The notes under the pieces: model-generated | The model's input: only the letters and a program-made list of their open reading frames with translations | What the model was told of the DNA's origin: nothing | Database searches by the model: none | Translations under genes and position numbers: made by a program | In this document: positions 9,589 through 17,795 of the stretch, piece after piece | Layout of the letters: each line of letters begins with the position of its first letter | How positions within the stretch are numbered: the stretch's first letter is position 1 | Assembly: GCA_003598065.1 (NCBI GenBank) | Contig: QZKR01000028.1 | Location: 62,001-126,000 of the forward strand | Reading direction: 5' to 3' | DNA from: Myxococcales bacterium | GTDB taxonomy: Bacteria; Myxococcota_A; SURF-8 | DNA length: 64,000 nt

Positions 9589-9624
9589 GAAAGAGAAGCC
9601 GGGTGCAAAACCCGCGTTCCGTTT

Positions 9625-9656
9625 GCTTTTGGGCGGGGGAAACCCCGCCCAAAAGC
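9625..9656 (+). terminator. strong hairpin after the TPR gene
   Basis: A perfect 14-bp stem, GCTTTTGGGCGGGG (9625-9638) with its complement at 9643-9656, capped by a GAAA tetraloop. Only a short T-run follows, so it may act as a terminator or as a 3' stabiliser. Confidence 0.7.
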
Positions 9657-9683
9657 GTTTTGAGGGGTTCCTAGACACAAAAG

Positions 9684-9707
9684 AAAATCCCCCGCCGCCC
9701 ATGCGGA
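9684..9707. repeat. 24-bp direct repeat, copy 1 (left of cbs-cgl)
   Basis: Identical over 24 bp to 12840-12863. It contains the inner hairpin CCGC-CCAT-GCGG, but the outer right arm present in copy 2 is lost here (sequence diverges after 9707). It looks like a truncated copy of the terminator that ends cgl. Confidence 0.8.
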
Positions 9708-10217
9708 TGGGACTCCGTTTGATAAGACTTCCAATCGATCAGACAGACGAATCCTCATGAACTCCGGTCCCTGCCGAATCACCGACCGGAGCATGATCCG
9801 CGCTGCTTGCCGGCCTCGCGCGGGGAGCTCTTCCACCGGATGCTCTCATTTTCCCTTGACAAACAGGTCGGTTTCACCATATCAAGGTAATGTTAACTAA
9901 AAGAATATGAATAGTATGAAACAGGTCAACGGCAAATGGACGGCGCGTTAGGAAAAAACAATAAAATCAATAGGGTGCTTCAATGGTTGAAAAGCCACGA
10001 CAGTACCTTGACGGAGAAGCTGCTTCTTGAGTCTGAAAGCTTTCCTTCCGCGACCGCTCTCCGCTTTCCAACCCCTCAGATTCCCGATTCTCTCTTTGAA
10101 GATTCTGGAGGTTGGGAAGATCGCCTGGACAAGACCTGCATCTGTTGATGGGGCGATAGCGCCCCGCCTCCAAACTTTCTGCGTTCGCCAAGAATTCTCA
10201 ACCGAAGGAGCTTAGCC
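9708..10217. other. leader/intergenic region before cbs
   Basis: About 510 bp without a convincing gene. It holds a possible promoter at 9856-9885 and the 9-mer AAACAGGTC twice (9861-9869 and 9919-9927), 58 bp apart, which could be a regulator site. Short open frames here (for example 9936-10148) lack ribosome binding sites. No T-box or SAM-riboswitch signature was recognised. Confidence 0.5.
9856..9885 (+). promoter_or_regulatory. possible promoter for cbs-cgl
   Basis: A perfect TTGACA at 9856-9861 is followed after 18 bp by TATCAA at 9880-9885. It overlaps the first of two AAACAGGTC repeats. The resulting leader to the cbs ATG would be about 325 nt. Confidence 0.45.
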
Positions 10218-11654
10218 ATGGCGTCCCTATTTGAGGGCAACGGTCTCAGCGATACCCCGTTTGGAAAGAAAGGCTTCTCGCCGCTTGTTTTCGATAGCGT
10301 CCTGCAAGCCATCGGGCGGACGCCGCTCATCCGGCTCAACAACGTGATCGACGGCTTGCCCGTTTCGCTTTACGCCAAGGTGGAGTTTTTCAATCCCGGC
10401 GGCAGCGTGAAGGACCGCATCGGCCTGGCGATGATCGAGGACGCCGAACGGCGGGGCGCGCTCAAACCGGGGGGAACGATCATCGAAGCCACGGCGGGAA
10501 ACACCGGCGTCGGGCTCGCTCTTGCGGCGGCGGTGAAAGGTTACCGGTGCATCTTCGTTCTGCCCGACAAGATGAGCGAGGACAAGGTAAACCTGCTTAG
10601 AGCCTACGGGGCGGAAGTGGTCATCACGCCCACGTCGGTCCCGCCCGATTCGCCGGAGAGCTACAACGGCGTGGCCGAACGCCTGGCCAGGGAGATTCAA
10701 GACGCGTTCCGGCCCAACCAGTTCGGCAATCCGAACAACCCGGAAGCCCACTACCGAACGACCGGGCCGGAGATCTGGGAGGCGACCAAGGGCGAAATCG
10801 ACGTCTTTGTCGCCGGCATCGGCACGGGCGGCACCATCTCCGGCGTCGGGAAGTACTTGAAAGAGAGAAAGCCCGAGGTGCGCGTCATCGGGGCGGACCC
10901 CGAAGGGTCGGTGCTGTCGGGCGATGCGCCCAAGCCCTATAAGGTGGAAGGAATCGGAGAAGATTATATCCCCGCCACCTTCAACCGGCAGGCGGTGGAC
11001 GAATTCGTGCGCATCAGCGACCAGGAGTCGTTCCTCACCGCGCGCCGCTTGGCGCGAGAAGAGGGGTTGCTCGTCGGCGGTTCGTCCGGAACGGCGGTCG
11101 CCGCGGCGATCAAGTACGCCCGCCGGCTGCCGCCGGGAAAGATGATCGTCGCCCTGCTGCCCGATACGGGCCGCAACTACCTGAGCAAATTCTTCTCCGA
11201 CGCCTGGATGGGCAGTTGTGGCTTCTCCGCGGAGGAACCGAAAAGGATTACCGCCGGAGAAGTCGTGCGTCAGAAGCTCGGAATGCCGGCGATCGTTTCC
11301 ATCGCCTCTTCCAACAAGGTCCTGGACGCCGTTGAAATCATGAAAAACTTCGGCATCTCCCAGCTTCCCGTCCTGGAGGACGGCCAAACGGTCGGCAGCC
11401 TGAATGAAGTGACGCTTGTGAAGCTGCTGCACGACCGCGTAAATCTGGCGGCGGCGACGGTCGCGGAAGTGATGGGCAAACCCTTGCCGCAGGTGGATGA
11501 GTCCACCGACATTTCCGAGCCGTATCGGCTATTGCTGGCCGGCCACAGCGGCATCGTCGTCACCCGGGACGGCAAAGCCAAGGGCTTTCTCGCCCGCTTC
11601 GACCTGGTCAGCTTCTGGGCGCATCAGGAGCATACGGACGGAGGCGGAATATGA
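10218..11654 (+). CDS. cbs: cystathionine beta-synthase with CBS-domain pair
   Basis: A 478-residue PLP enzyme of fold type II. In reverse transsulfuration it condenses homocysteine with serine to cystathionine. The Schiff-base lysine is Lys65 in NPGGSVKDRIG, the asparagine loop is TAGNTG, and the phosphate-binding loop is GTGGTISG near 195. The C-terminal ~130 residues (from about 345) form two CBS motifs, which in other enzymes bind adenosyl ligands and regulate activity. Length and the EGIGEDYIPATF block fit cystathionine beta-synthase better than plain cysteine synthase, and the overlapping gamma-lyase supports this. GAAGGAG precedes ATG 10218. Its stop overlaps the next ATG by four bases (ATGA), implying translational coupling. 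O-acetylserine sulfhydrylase activity is the main alternative. Confidence 0.88.
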   Translation: MASLFEGNGLSDTPFGKKGFSPLVFDSVLQAIGRTPLIRLNNVIDGLPVSLYAKVEFFNPGGSVKDRIGLAMIEDAERRGALKPGGTIIEATAGNTGVGLALAAAVKGYRCIFVLPDKMSEDKVNLLRAYGAEVVITPTSVPPDSPESYNGVAERLAREIQDAFRPNQFGNPNNPEAHYRTTGPEIWEATKGEIDVFVAGIGTGGTISGVGKYLKERKPEVRVIGADPEGSVLSGDAPKPYKVEGIGEDYIPATFNRQAVDEFVRISDQESFLTARRLAREEGLLVGGSSGTAVAAAIKYARRLPPGKMIVALLPDTGRNYLSKFFSDAWMGSCGFSAEEPKRITAGEVVRQKLGMPAIVSIASSNKVLDAVEIMKNFGISQLPVLEDGQTVGSLNEVTLVKLLHDRVNLAAATVAEVMGKPLPQVDESTDISEPYRLLLAGHSGIVVTRDGKAKGFLARFDLVSFWAHQEHTDGGGI

Positions 11655-12793
11655 AATTCTCGACCAAGGCCATCCATGTCGGGCAGTCCGCCGACCCCGC
11701 CACCGGCGCGACCGTGATCCCTATCCATTTAAGCACGACCTTTACCCAAGAGGGCATTGGCGTTCATAGAGGATTCGAGTATCAGCGCTCCGGCAATCCC
11801 ACCCGCGCGGCGCTGGAGGAATGCCTGGCGTCTCTGGAGGCGGACGGAGCCAGGGGGTTGGCATTTGCCTCCGGTCTGGCGGCGACCGCCACGGCGTTGT
11901 CCATCTTGAAACCGGGCGACCACGTCGTGGCCGGCGAGGACCTCTACGGCGGGACGTATCGCCTGTTCGAGAAAGTCTGGCGTCCCTTGGGCGTCTCGTT
12001 CGCGTACGTGGACGGGCGCGATCCTTCGGCGTTTCACGCCGCTCTGACGTCTCGAACCCGCCTTGTCTGGTTGGAGACGCCCACGAATCCCCTGCTGCGC
12101 CTCGCCGACATCGCGGCGATTGGCGAGATCGCCGCCGCCGCAGGCGCCTGGCTTATCGTGGACAATACGTTCGCCACGCCGTATTTGCAGCGTCCGCTGG
12201 AACTGGGCGCGCATGCCGTGCTGCACAGCACCACCAAGTACATCGGCGGGCATTCGGACGTGGTGGGCGGCGCGCTCGTCACCCGCGAGGCGGACCTGTA
12301 CGACGCCTGGAAGTTCCATCAGAACGCGGCGGGCGGGGTGCTGGGGCCCTTCGAGGCGTGGCTGACCCTGCGCGGGCTGAAGACGCTGGCGCTGCGCATG
12401 GAAGGCCATTGCCGCAACGCACTGCATGTCGCCGAATATCTGCAAGGCCACGCTCGCGCAAGCAAGGTCATTTATCCGGGGTTGTCCTCGCATCCCCAGC
12501 ATGAACTCGCCCGACGCCAGATGTCCGGCCGTTTCGGCGGCATGGTGACGTTTGAGATGGAGGGAGGGATCGCCGCCGTCAATTCTTTCGTAAAGCGGCT
12601 CAACCTTTTTTCGTTCGCCGAAAGCCTCGGCGGGGTCGAGTCCCTGGCCTGCTATCCCGACGCGATGACGCACGGCTCGATCCCGGAGGCGGAACGGCGG
12701 CGGCGCGGCATTTCCGAAGGGTTGGTCCGCCTGTCGGTGGGCATCGAAAACGGAGAGGATCTGGTCGCCGATCTGGAACAGGCCTTGGGGTGA
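11651..12793 (+). CDS. cystathionine gamma-lyase (Cys/Met metabolism PLP enzyme)
   Basis: A 380-residue PLP-dependent enzyme of the cystathionine gamma-synthase/lyase family. PLP lysine is Lys196 in STTKYIGGHSD; Tyr99 (EDLYGGT), Asp171 (VDNTFATP) and the YQRSGNPTR block are conserved. Working with the overlapping upstream cystathionine beta-synthase, it would cleave cystathionine to cysteine, 2-oxobutyrate and ammonia, completing conversion of methionine-derived homocysteine to cysteine. The family also contains cystathionine gamma-synthase and methionine gamma-lyase, which motifs alone do not separate; the context favours gamma-lyase. Ends just before a bidirectional terminator shared with etfA. 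Confidence 0.85.
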   Translation: MKFSTKAIHVGQSADPATGATVIPIHLSTTFTQEGIGVHRGFEYQRSGNPTRAALEECLASLEADGARGLAFASGLAATATALSILKPGDHVVAGEDLYGGTYRLFEKVWRPLGVSFAYVDGRDPSAFHAALTSRTRLVWLETPTNPLLRLADIAAIGEIAAAAGAWLIVDNTFATPYLQRPLELGAHAVLHSTTKYIGGHSDVVGGALVTREADLYDAWKFHQNAAGGVLGPFEAWLTLRGLKTLALRMEGHCRNALHVAEYLQGHARASKVIYPGLSSHPQHELARRQMSGRFGGMVTFEMEGGIAAVNSFVKRLNLFSFAESLGGVESLACYPDAMTHGSIPEAERRRRGISEGLVRLSVGIENGEDLVADLEQALG

Positions 12794-12839
12794 GAAAACG
12801 TATGGACAATTTCCGAGAACCCCCAGCCCTTTTCTCGAA

Positions 12840-12863
12840 AAAATCCCCCGCCGCCCATGCGGA
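12840..12863. repeat. 24-bp direct repeat, copy 2 (right of cbs-cgl)
   Basis: Identical to 9684-9707. Here it forms the left arm and loop of a complete terminator. Confidence 0.8.
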
Positions 12864-12875
12864 CGGCGGGGGATT
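12842..12875. terminator. bidirectional terminator between cgl and etfA
   Basis: Twelve-base arms AATCCCCCGCCG (12842-12853) and CGGCGGGGGATT (12864-12875) with a 10-nt loop; A-rich on the left, T-poor on the right. It lies between convergent genes. Confidence 0.8.
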
Positions 12876-12903
12876 GCGTTTCTGAGTAGCCCGGGCGGCG
12901 AAC

Positions 12904-13869
12904 TTATTTCGTCTTGACCGCCTTGATTTTCTGCGTCAGTTCGGGGACGACGGCGAACAGGTCCGCGACCAGACCGTAATCGGCCACCGAGAAGATCGGC
13001 GCTTCCTCGTCCTTGTTGATCGCCACGATCGTCTTGGAGTCCTTCATGCCCGCCAGATGCTGGATCGCGCCGGAGATGCCGACGGCGACGTACAGGTTCG
13101 GGGCGACCACCTTGCCCGTCTGGCCCACTTGATAGTCGTTGTGGATCCAGCCGGCGTCAACGACGGCGCGCGTCGCGCCCACCGCGCCGCCCATGAGGTC
13201 GGCCAGCTCTTCGACGAGCTTGAAGTTCGCCGCCTCCTTGAGGCCGCGGCCGCCGGAAACGACCACCGGCGCTTCGGTGAGCGGCGGCCGGGTCGAAACC
13301 GTCTCCTCCATCTTGACGAAGGTCTTGCGGTAGCCCGCCGGGTCGGCGGAGACGGCGACGTTCTCGATCGTCGCCGCCGCGCCCGCGGCGATCGGCTCGA
13401 AGGCCGTGCCGCGGATGGAGAACACCTTCTTCGGCGAGGCGATCTCCACTTCGGCGTTCAGGTTGCCGGCGTACATCGGGCGGACGAAATTCAGGTTGTC
13501 GGTGAGGGCGATGACGTCCGAGGCCATGCCTGCTTCGAGCCGCGCGGCGACGCGCGGCAAGACGGCCTTGCCCTGCGTCGTGGACAGGCCGATGACCCAG
13601 CTCGCGCCGGTCTGGCCGGCGACCTGCAGCACGATGTCGGCCCACAATTCGTCGAGGTAGTTGGCGGTCTTCGGGTCGTCGGCGACGAACACCTTCGCCG
13701 CGCCGACGTTGGCCACGGTCTGCGCGGCGTCCTTGGCTCCCGGGCCGATGAGCAGAATATTGTAGGGCAGGTTGGTTTTCTGAGCGACGAAGGCGCCCGC
13801 TTTCACGGCGCCGAGCGACGCCTTCACCAGCTTCCCTTTCTTGTGTTCGGCGAGAATCAGAATCGACAT
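12904..13869 (-). CDS. etfA: electron transfer flavoprotein, alpha subunit
   Basis: A 321-residue ETF alpha subunit. It pairs with EtfB and carries FAD, passing electrons from acyl-CoA dehydrogenases to ETF:quinone oxidoreductase. The C-terminal FAD domain is intact: VVSGGRGLK, then [14 protein letters not shown], then [12 protein letters not shown], then [13 protein letters not shown] 13869 is chosen because AAGGAG stands seven bases upstream and the product starts [12 protein letters not shown]; an upstream in-frame start would add eight residues. It follows etfB by 35 bp as third gene of the fadR-etfB-etfA operon. Confidence 0.97.
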   Translation of the reverse strand: MSILILAEHKKGKLVKASLGAVKAGAFVAQKTNLPYNILLIGPGAKDAAQTVANVGAAKVFVADDPKTANYLDELWADIVLQVAGQTGASWVIGLSTTQGKAVLPRVAARLEAGMASDVIALTDNLNFVRPMYAGNLNAEVEIASPKKVFSIRGTAFEPIAAGAAATIENVAVSADPAGYRKTFVKMEETVSTRPPLTEAPVVVSGGRGLKEAANFKLVEELADLMGGAVGATRAVVDAGWIHNDYQVGQTGKVVAPNLYVAVGISGAIQHLAGMKDSKTIVAINKDEEAPIFSVADYGLVADLFAVVPELTQKIKAVKTK

Positions 13870-13904
13870 GGCGTTCTCCTTATTTTCAACCAAAGGGTTC
13901 TGGA

Positions 13905-14651
13905 TTAGAGCACCTTCGCTTCGTTGAGCAGCTTGTCCACCAGTTCATCGACCGTCTTCACCTTCTGGCCGGCCTTGCGCTCCGGCGGCGTCTGGTACTT
14001 GACGATCTTCACCTTCGGCGTCGGGGACACGCCCAGCGCATCGGGAGCGACTTCCTTGATCTCTTTTTTCTTGGCTTTCATGATGTTGGGCAGAGAGGCG
14101 TAGCGGGGCTCGTTGAGCCGCAGGTCGCAGGTGATCAGCGCCGGCGACGTCATTTCCACCGTCTCCAGCCCGCCATCGACCTCGCGCACGACCGTCGCCT
14201 TCGTCCCGTCAACCGCGACTTTCGAGGCGTAGCAGGCCTGCGGGTAGCCGAGGATCTGGGCGAGGATCTGGCCGGCCTGGCAGGCGTCGTCGTCGGTGGC
14301 CTGCTTGCCCATCAGGATCAGGTCCGGCTTCTCCTGCTCGACGACCTTGGCCAGAATGCGGGCCACGGCGTCGGAATCGGGTTTGGCGTCGGTGACGACG
14401 TGGATGGCGCGCGCCGAGCCCATGGCCAGCATGCCGCGGATCTGCTGCGAGATGTCCTTCGGGCCGATGCCGACCACGACGACTTCGCCGCCGCCCTTCT
14501 CCGTGATCCGCAACGCTTCCTCGTTGGCGATCTCGTCGAAGTAGTTGGCGACGTACTTCATGCCGTCGGTGGAGATGCCGTCTCCGGTAGCGTTGATTTT
14601 GATCTTGATGTCGGGATCGGGAACCTGTTTGCAGGTGACCAGGATCTTCAT
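13905..14651 (-). CDS. etfB: electron transfer flavoprotein, beta subunit
   Basis: A 248-residue ETF beta subunit, the AMP-binding partner of EtfA in the soluble electron carrier for beta-oxidation. It begins MKILVTCKQVPDPDIKI, the usual EtfB start, and contains LMGKQATDDDACQAGQ, the family signature region. ATG 14651 follows a strong GGAGGAGAT site; a longer reading to 14765 adds 38 residues unlike the family. It lies 64 bp after fadR and 35 bp before etfA. Operon position under a FadR box indicates induction by long-chain acyl-CoA. Confidence 0.97.
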   Translation of the reverse strand: MKILVTCKQVPDPDIKIKINATGDGISTDGMKYVANYFDEIANEEALRITEKGGGEVVVVGIGPKDISQQIRGMLAMGSARAIHVVTDAKPDSDAVARILAKVVEQEKPDLILMGKQATDDDACQAGQILAQILGYPQACYASKVAVDGTKATVVREVDGGLETVEMTSPALITCDLRLNEPRYASLPNIMKAKKKEIKEVAPDALGVSPTPKVKIVKYQTPPERKAGQKVKTVDELVDKLLNEAKVL

Positions 14652-14715
14652 GGATCTCCTCCTGTCTGCGCGTGGGTTGACGTTGTGCAAAAGCGCGCGA
14701 ACGCGTAGCGCACGG

Positions 14716-15369
14716 TTACAATCGTTCCCGTCCTTCCTCTCCCGCTCCGCCATGCAGGCCTTCATCCGACTGGGCGGGCCTGAGTCCGCGCAGTACGAAA
14801 GCGCTTATTTCCTCGACCATCTTATCGAGGCTCTGCTTCTTGCGCGGCCCGGAGAGGACCAGGGACAGGGCCAGTTCGTCCATCATGCCGAACAACGCCC
14901 GGCTCATCGTCGCCGGCGAGACGTCCGCCGCGACGACGCCCCCCGCCTGGCCTTCCTGGATGATGTCGGCCAGGATCTTCAGATAGCGGGTGAACTGGAC
15001 GTTGCGATATTCTTTCATGAATTTCGTAGACTGGCGCAACTCCACGGTGATGACCTCGGCGAGGTCGTGGTGGTCGCGCACCAGTTCGAAATGTCCGGCG
15101 ATGTAGATCCGTATCTTCTCCAAGGGATCGCGCACATCGACGAGGCGCGAGTCCAACTGGGCGATGATCTCGTTCATCTTGCCTTCGAAGAGGGAGATGA
15201 GGATGTCGTCCTTGTTTTTGAAATAGAGATAGATCGTGCCGTCGGCGACGTCGGCGGCCTTGGCGATCTCGGCGACCTTCGAATGGTAGAAGCCGTGTTC
15301 GGCGAAAACCTTGATCGCGGCGTCGAGGATCCGCTGGTATTTATCGTTGCTCCGGGTATTTTTAGCCAT
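14716..15369 (-). CDS. fadR: TetR-family fatty-acid-degradation regulator (Bacillus FadR/YsiA type)
   Basis: A 217-residue TetR-family repressor. The N-terminal helix-turn-helix (ILDAAIKVFAEHGFYHSKV then IAKAADVADGTIYLYFKNK) is complete and is followed by an acyl-ligand-type C-terminal domain. ATG 15369 has GGAGG six bases upstream. It leads an operon with etfB and etfA, the same association known for Bacillus FadR (YsiA). Its leader carries an 18-bp operator matching the Bacillus FadR consensus. The inferred logic is repression lifted by long-chain acyl-CoA. It is unrelated to the GntR-family FadR of E. coli despite the shared name. Confidence 0.9.
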   Translation of the reverse strand: MAKNTRSNDKYQRILDAAIKVFAEHGFYHSKVAEIAKAADVADGTIYLYFKNKDDILISLFEGKMNEIIAQLDSRLVDVRDPLEKIRIYIAGHFELVRDHHDLAEVITVELRQSTKFMKEYRNVQFTRYLKILADIIQEGQAGGVVAADVSPATMSRALFGMMDELALSLVLSGPRKKQSLDKMVEEISAFVLRGLRPAQSDEGLHGGAGEEGRERL

Positions 15370-15519
15370 TGTGCCTCCGCCGCCGGCGCGGCGCGTCGAG
15401 TCGGATTTCCAATGCCCCGGCGCGCCGGGCGCGCCGCCCTTGCCGACGCGGTCTTTTTTGCCTCCAGGGGAACGATAGCCTGTCGTCGGCTCCGCTGTCG
15501 GCGTCGGAACAACAACCAC

Positions 15520-15537
15520 TGAATGACGCCTCATTCA
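15520..15537. promoter_or_regulatory. FadR operator
   Basis: TGAATGACGCCTCATTCA is a perfect 7-4-7 palindrome. It matches the Bacillus subtilis FadR consensus (TGAATGA, four bases, TCATTCA) at all 14 arm positions. It starts a few bases downstream of the predicted start of the fadR-etfB-etfA transcript, where binding would block transcription. Confidence 0.88.
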
Positions 15538-15547
15538 CGGTGGAACC

Positions 15548-15577
15548 GTTGTACACGAGACGGAGGGCGGATGTCAA
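15548..15577 (-). promoter_or_regulatory. promoter for fadR-etfB-etfA
   Basis: On the minus strand, TTGACA (15572-15577) and TACAAC (15548-15553) are 18 bp apart. Predicted start is near 15541, directly beside the FadR operator. Confidence 0.6.
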
Positions 15578-15699
15578 GAGCAGATCGGTCGCTAAATTTC
15601 GGGAGAGGGGAGGGTTGCGCGCCGGATGAATCTGCATCCACATTATTTGATCCCGCGCGATCGTGGTTCGTGCGGCGAGACACTTGCGGCGAGCGCGTC

Positions 15700-15728
15700 T
15701 TTACAAGCCCCGGTCCCTGTGCTACGTT
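15700..15728 (+). promoter_or_regulatory. possible promoter for fadH
   Basis: TTTACA at 15700-15705 and TACGTT at 15723-15728 are separated by 17 bp, about 50 bp upstream of the fadH start. Confidence 0.45.
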
Positions 15729-15775
15729 GAGAACCCGCCGCCATCGCGGCGCAGCATTGAAAGGCGGAAGAAATC

Positions 15776-17770
15776 ATGTCGCTGCTGTTCAGCCCGATCC
15801 GCATCCGTTCGCTTAAGCTGCCCAACCGCATCGTCATGCCGGCCATGCATCTCAACTTCACCATGGATGGCATGGTCAACAAAAAACTGATCGAATTCTA
15901 TCGCTTGCGCGCCAAAGGCGGCTGCGGCCTGCTGCAAATCGGCGGTTGTCCGGTCGATCCGGAAGCCGGCGGCGAATACATGATCGGCGTCAACGGCGAC
16001 AAGTATCTGCCTGGGTTGAAGAGCCTTGTGGATGTGATTCATTCCGAGGGATCCCATTGCGGCCTGCAACTCTACCACGCCGGCCGCTACACCTACAGCT
16101 TCTTCCTGGGCGGCAAACAGCCTCCCTCCGCCTCGGCGACGCTGAGCGGCCTGACGCGCGAGATGTCGCGCGAGATGACGGTGGAGGAGATCCGGAAAAC
16201 CGTCCAGGATTTCGCCGATTCGGCGGCGCGCGTGAAGGAAGCCGGCTTCGATGTCGTCGAAGTCATCGCCTCGGCGGGCTATCTCGTCAATCAGTTCTTT
16301 TCGCCGCTCACCAACCTGCGCACGGACGAGTACGGCGGCTCGTTGGAAAACCGGCTTCGCTTCGGCGTGGAAGTGGTTCAGGCCATCCGCCGGGCGGTCG
16401 GTCCCGATTTCCCGATCACGGTGCGCCTCTCCGGCAACGATTTCGTCGAGGGCTCCAACACCAACAAGGAAAACGCGCTGTTGGCCAAGGCGCTGGAGGC
16501 GGCCGGGGCGGACATGTTCAACGTCACCGGCGGCTGGCACGAATCGCGCGTGCCGCAGATCACCAACGCCCTGCCGCGCGCCGGCTTCGCCTACCTGGCG
16601 CGCAACGTGAAACGGCTGGTGAAAGCCCCCGTGGCGGCGGCCAATCGCATCAATACGCCGGAGATGGCCGAGCAGCTGCTTCGCGACGGCTGGTGCGATC
16701 TCGTCTCGCTGGGCCGCGCGCTCATCACCGACGCCGAATGGCCCTTGAAGGCGCGCGAAGGGCGGTCGGCCGACATCCTGCACTGCATCTCCTGCAACCA
16801 GGAATGCCTGGACAACATTTTCCAGTTGAAGCCCTTGGGCTGCCTCGTGAACCCGCGCGTCGGCCACGAGGACGAGCCCGAGGCCCCGAAGACGCCGGCG
16901 AAAAAGGTTCTCGTGCTCGGCGGCGGGCCGGCCGGCCTGACGGCGGCGGCGACCCTCGCCCGGCGAGGCCATTCGGTCGAGGTGGTGGAGAAACGCGAGC
17001 GCGTCGGCGGACAGGTTTTCGCCGCCTCCGTCGCTCCGAACAAAAGCGAGTTCGCCACCCTGGCCGAGACGCTGTTCCGGCAGGCGACGCTCGCCGGAGC
17101 GACCGTCGCGACGAACGTGGAGCTTGACGAAAAAGGCATCGTCGCGCGGCGGCCCGACCTCGTCGTGCTGGCCACGGGCGGCCAGCCTCTTCGCCCGCCG
17201 ATCGAAGGCCTGGATCGCCCGGAGGTGGTCGAGGCGATGGCGGTGCTGGACGAGCGCCGTTCCGTCGGCCAGCGCGTCGTCGTCATCGGCGGCGGGCCGA
17301 TCGGCGTCGAAGCGGCGCTTTACGCGGCCGCCATCGGCACGATCGAGCCGGAGACGGCGGCCTTCCTGCTCAGACATCGCGCGGAGGATCCGGAGACGAT
17401 CCGCGCCCTGCTGTGGCGCGGCAACAAGCAGGTGACGCTCGTCGAGATGCAGTCGGCCGTCGGCCAGGGCATCGGCAAATCGACGAAATGGATTGCGATG
17501 AAGGAGATCAAGGAGATGGGCGTGGAGGTGCTGACTCAGGCGCGCGTCGTGCGCATCGACGACGCCGGGGCGCATCTGGACACGCCGGAGGGAGCGCGGA
17601 CGATTCCCGTCGATACGGTGATCCTCGCCGCCGGCATGACCGCGCATAATCCTTACGCAAACCTCGCCGCGCGGATGGGAGACAAGGTGGTCGTTGTCGG
17701 CGACGCGGGAGGCGTCAGCGACGCCGCGGGCGCGATCCGCGACGCTTATCGGAAACTGCGGGCGGTGTAA
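15776..17770 (+). CDS. fadH: 2,4-dienoyl-CoA reductase (FMN, FAD, 4Fe-4S)
   Basis: A 664-residue old-yellow-enzyme-type reductase of the FadH class. It removes 2,4-double bonds from dienoyl-CoA during beta-oxidation of unsaturated fatty acids. Residues 1-330 are the FMN barrel. Cys337, Cys340, Cys344 and Cys356 (C-x2-C-x3-C-x11-C) bind the 4Fe-4S cluster. From about 375 comes an NAD(P)/FAD unit with GGGPAGL. Tyr169 (SAGYLVNQF) and His255 (GWHESR) match the catalytic Tyr and His of E. coli FadH, with the same 86-residue separation. That argues for true dienoyl-CoA reductase activity rather than another flavin oxidoreductase. Divergent from fadR-etfBA, which supports a fatty-acid role. Confidence 0.88.
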   Translation: MSLLFSPIRIRSLKLPNRIVMPAMHLNFTMDGMVNKKLIEFYRLRAKGGCGLLQIGGCPVDPEAGGEYMIGVNGDKYLPGLKSLVDVIHSEGSHCGLQLYHAGRYTYSFFLGGKQPPSASATLSGLTREMSREMTVEEIRKTVQDFADSAARVKEAGFDVVEVIASAGYLVNQFFSPLTNLRTDEYGGSLENRLRFGVEVVQAIRRAVGPDFPITVRLSGNDFVEGSNTNKENALLAKALEAAGADMFNVTGGWHESRVPQITNALPRAGFAYLARNVKRLVKAPVAAANRINTPEMAEQLLRDGWCDLVSLGRALITDAEWPLKAREGRSADILHCISCNQECLDNIFQLKPLGCLVNPRVGHEDEPEAPKTPAKKVLVLGGGPAGLTAAATLARRGHSVEVVEKRERVGGQVFAASVAPNKSEFATLAETLFRQATLAGATVATNVELDEKGIVARRPDLVVLATGGQPLRPPIEGLDRPEVVEAMAVLDERRSVGQRVVVIGGGPIGVEAALYAAAIGTIEPETAAFLLRHRAEDPETIRALLWRGNKQVTLVEMQSAVGQGIGKSTKWIAMKEIKEMGVEVLTQARVVRIDDAGAHLDTPEGARTIPVDTVILAAGMTAHNPYANLAARMGDKVVVVGDAGGVSDAAGAIRDAYRKLRAV

Positions 17771-17795
17771 TTCCGCCCTTGCCTGACGGTTCGTC

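Larger units (their letters stand above)
15370..15775. other. divergent control region fadR-etfBA / fadH
   Basis: A 406-bp region between divergent transcription units. It contains the FadR operator, a leftward promoter and a rightward promoter, each entered separately. The leftward transcript has an untranslated leader of about 170 nt. No further RNA element was recognised. Confidence 0.7.

Noticed and set aside
9936-10148. 70-codon open frame in the cbs leader
   Set aside because: No ribosome binding site, no family resemblance, and overlapping frames of similar size on both strands.
9708-10217. T-box or SAM riboswitch before cbs
   Set aside because: Neither the T-box AGGGTGG-type motif nor a SAM-riboswitch core could be found by eye.
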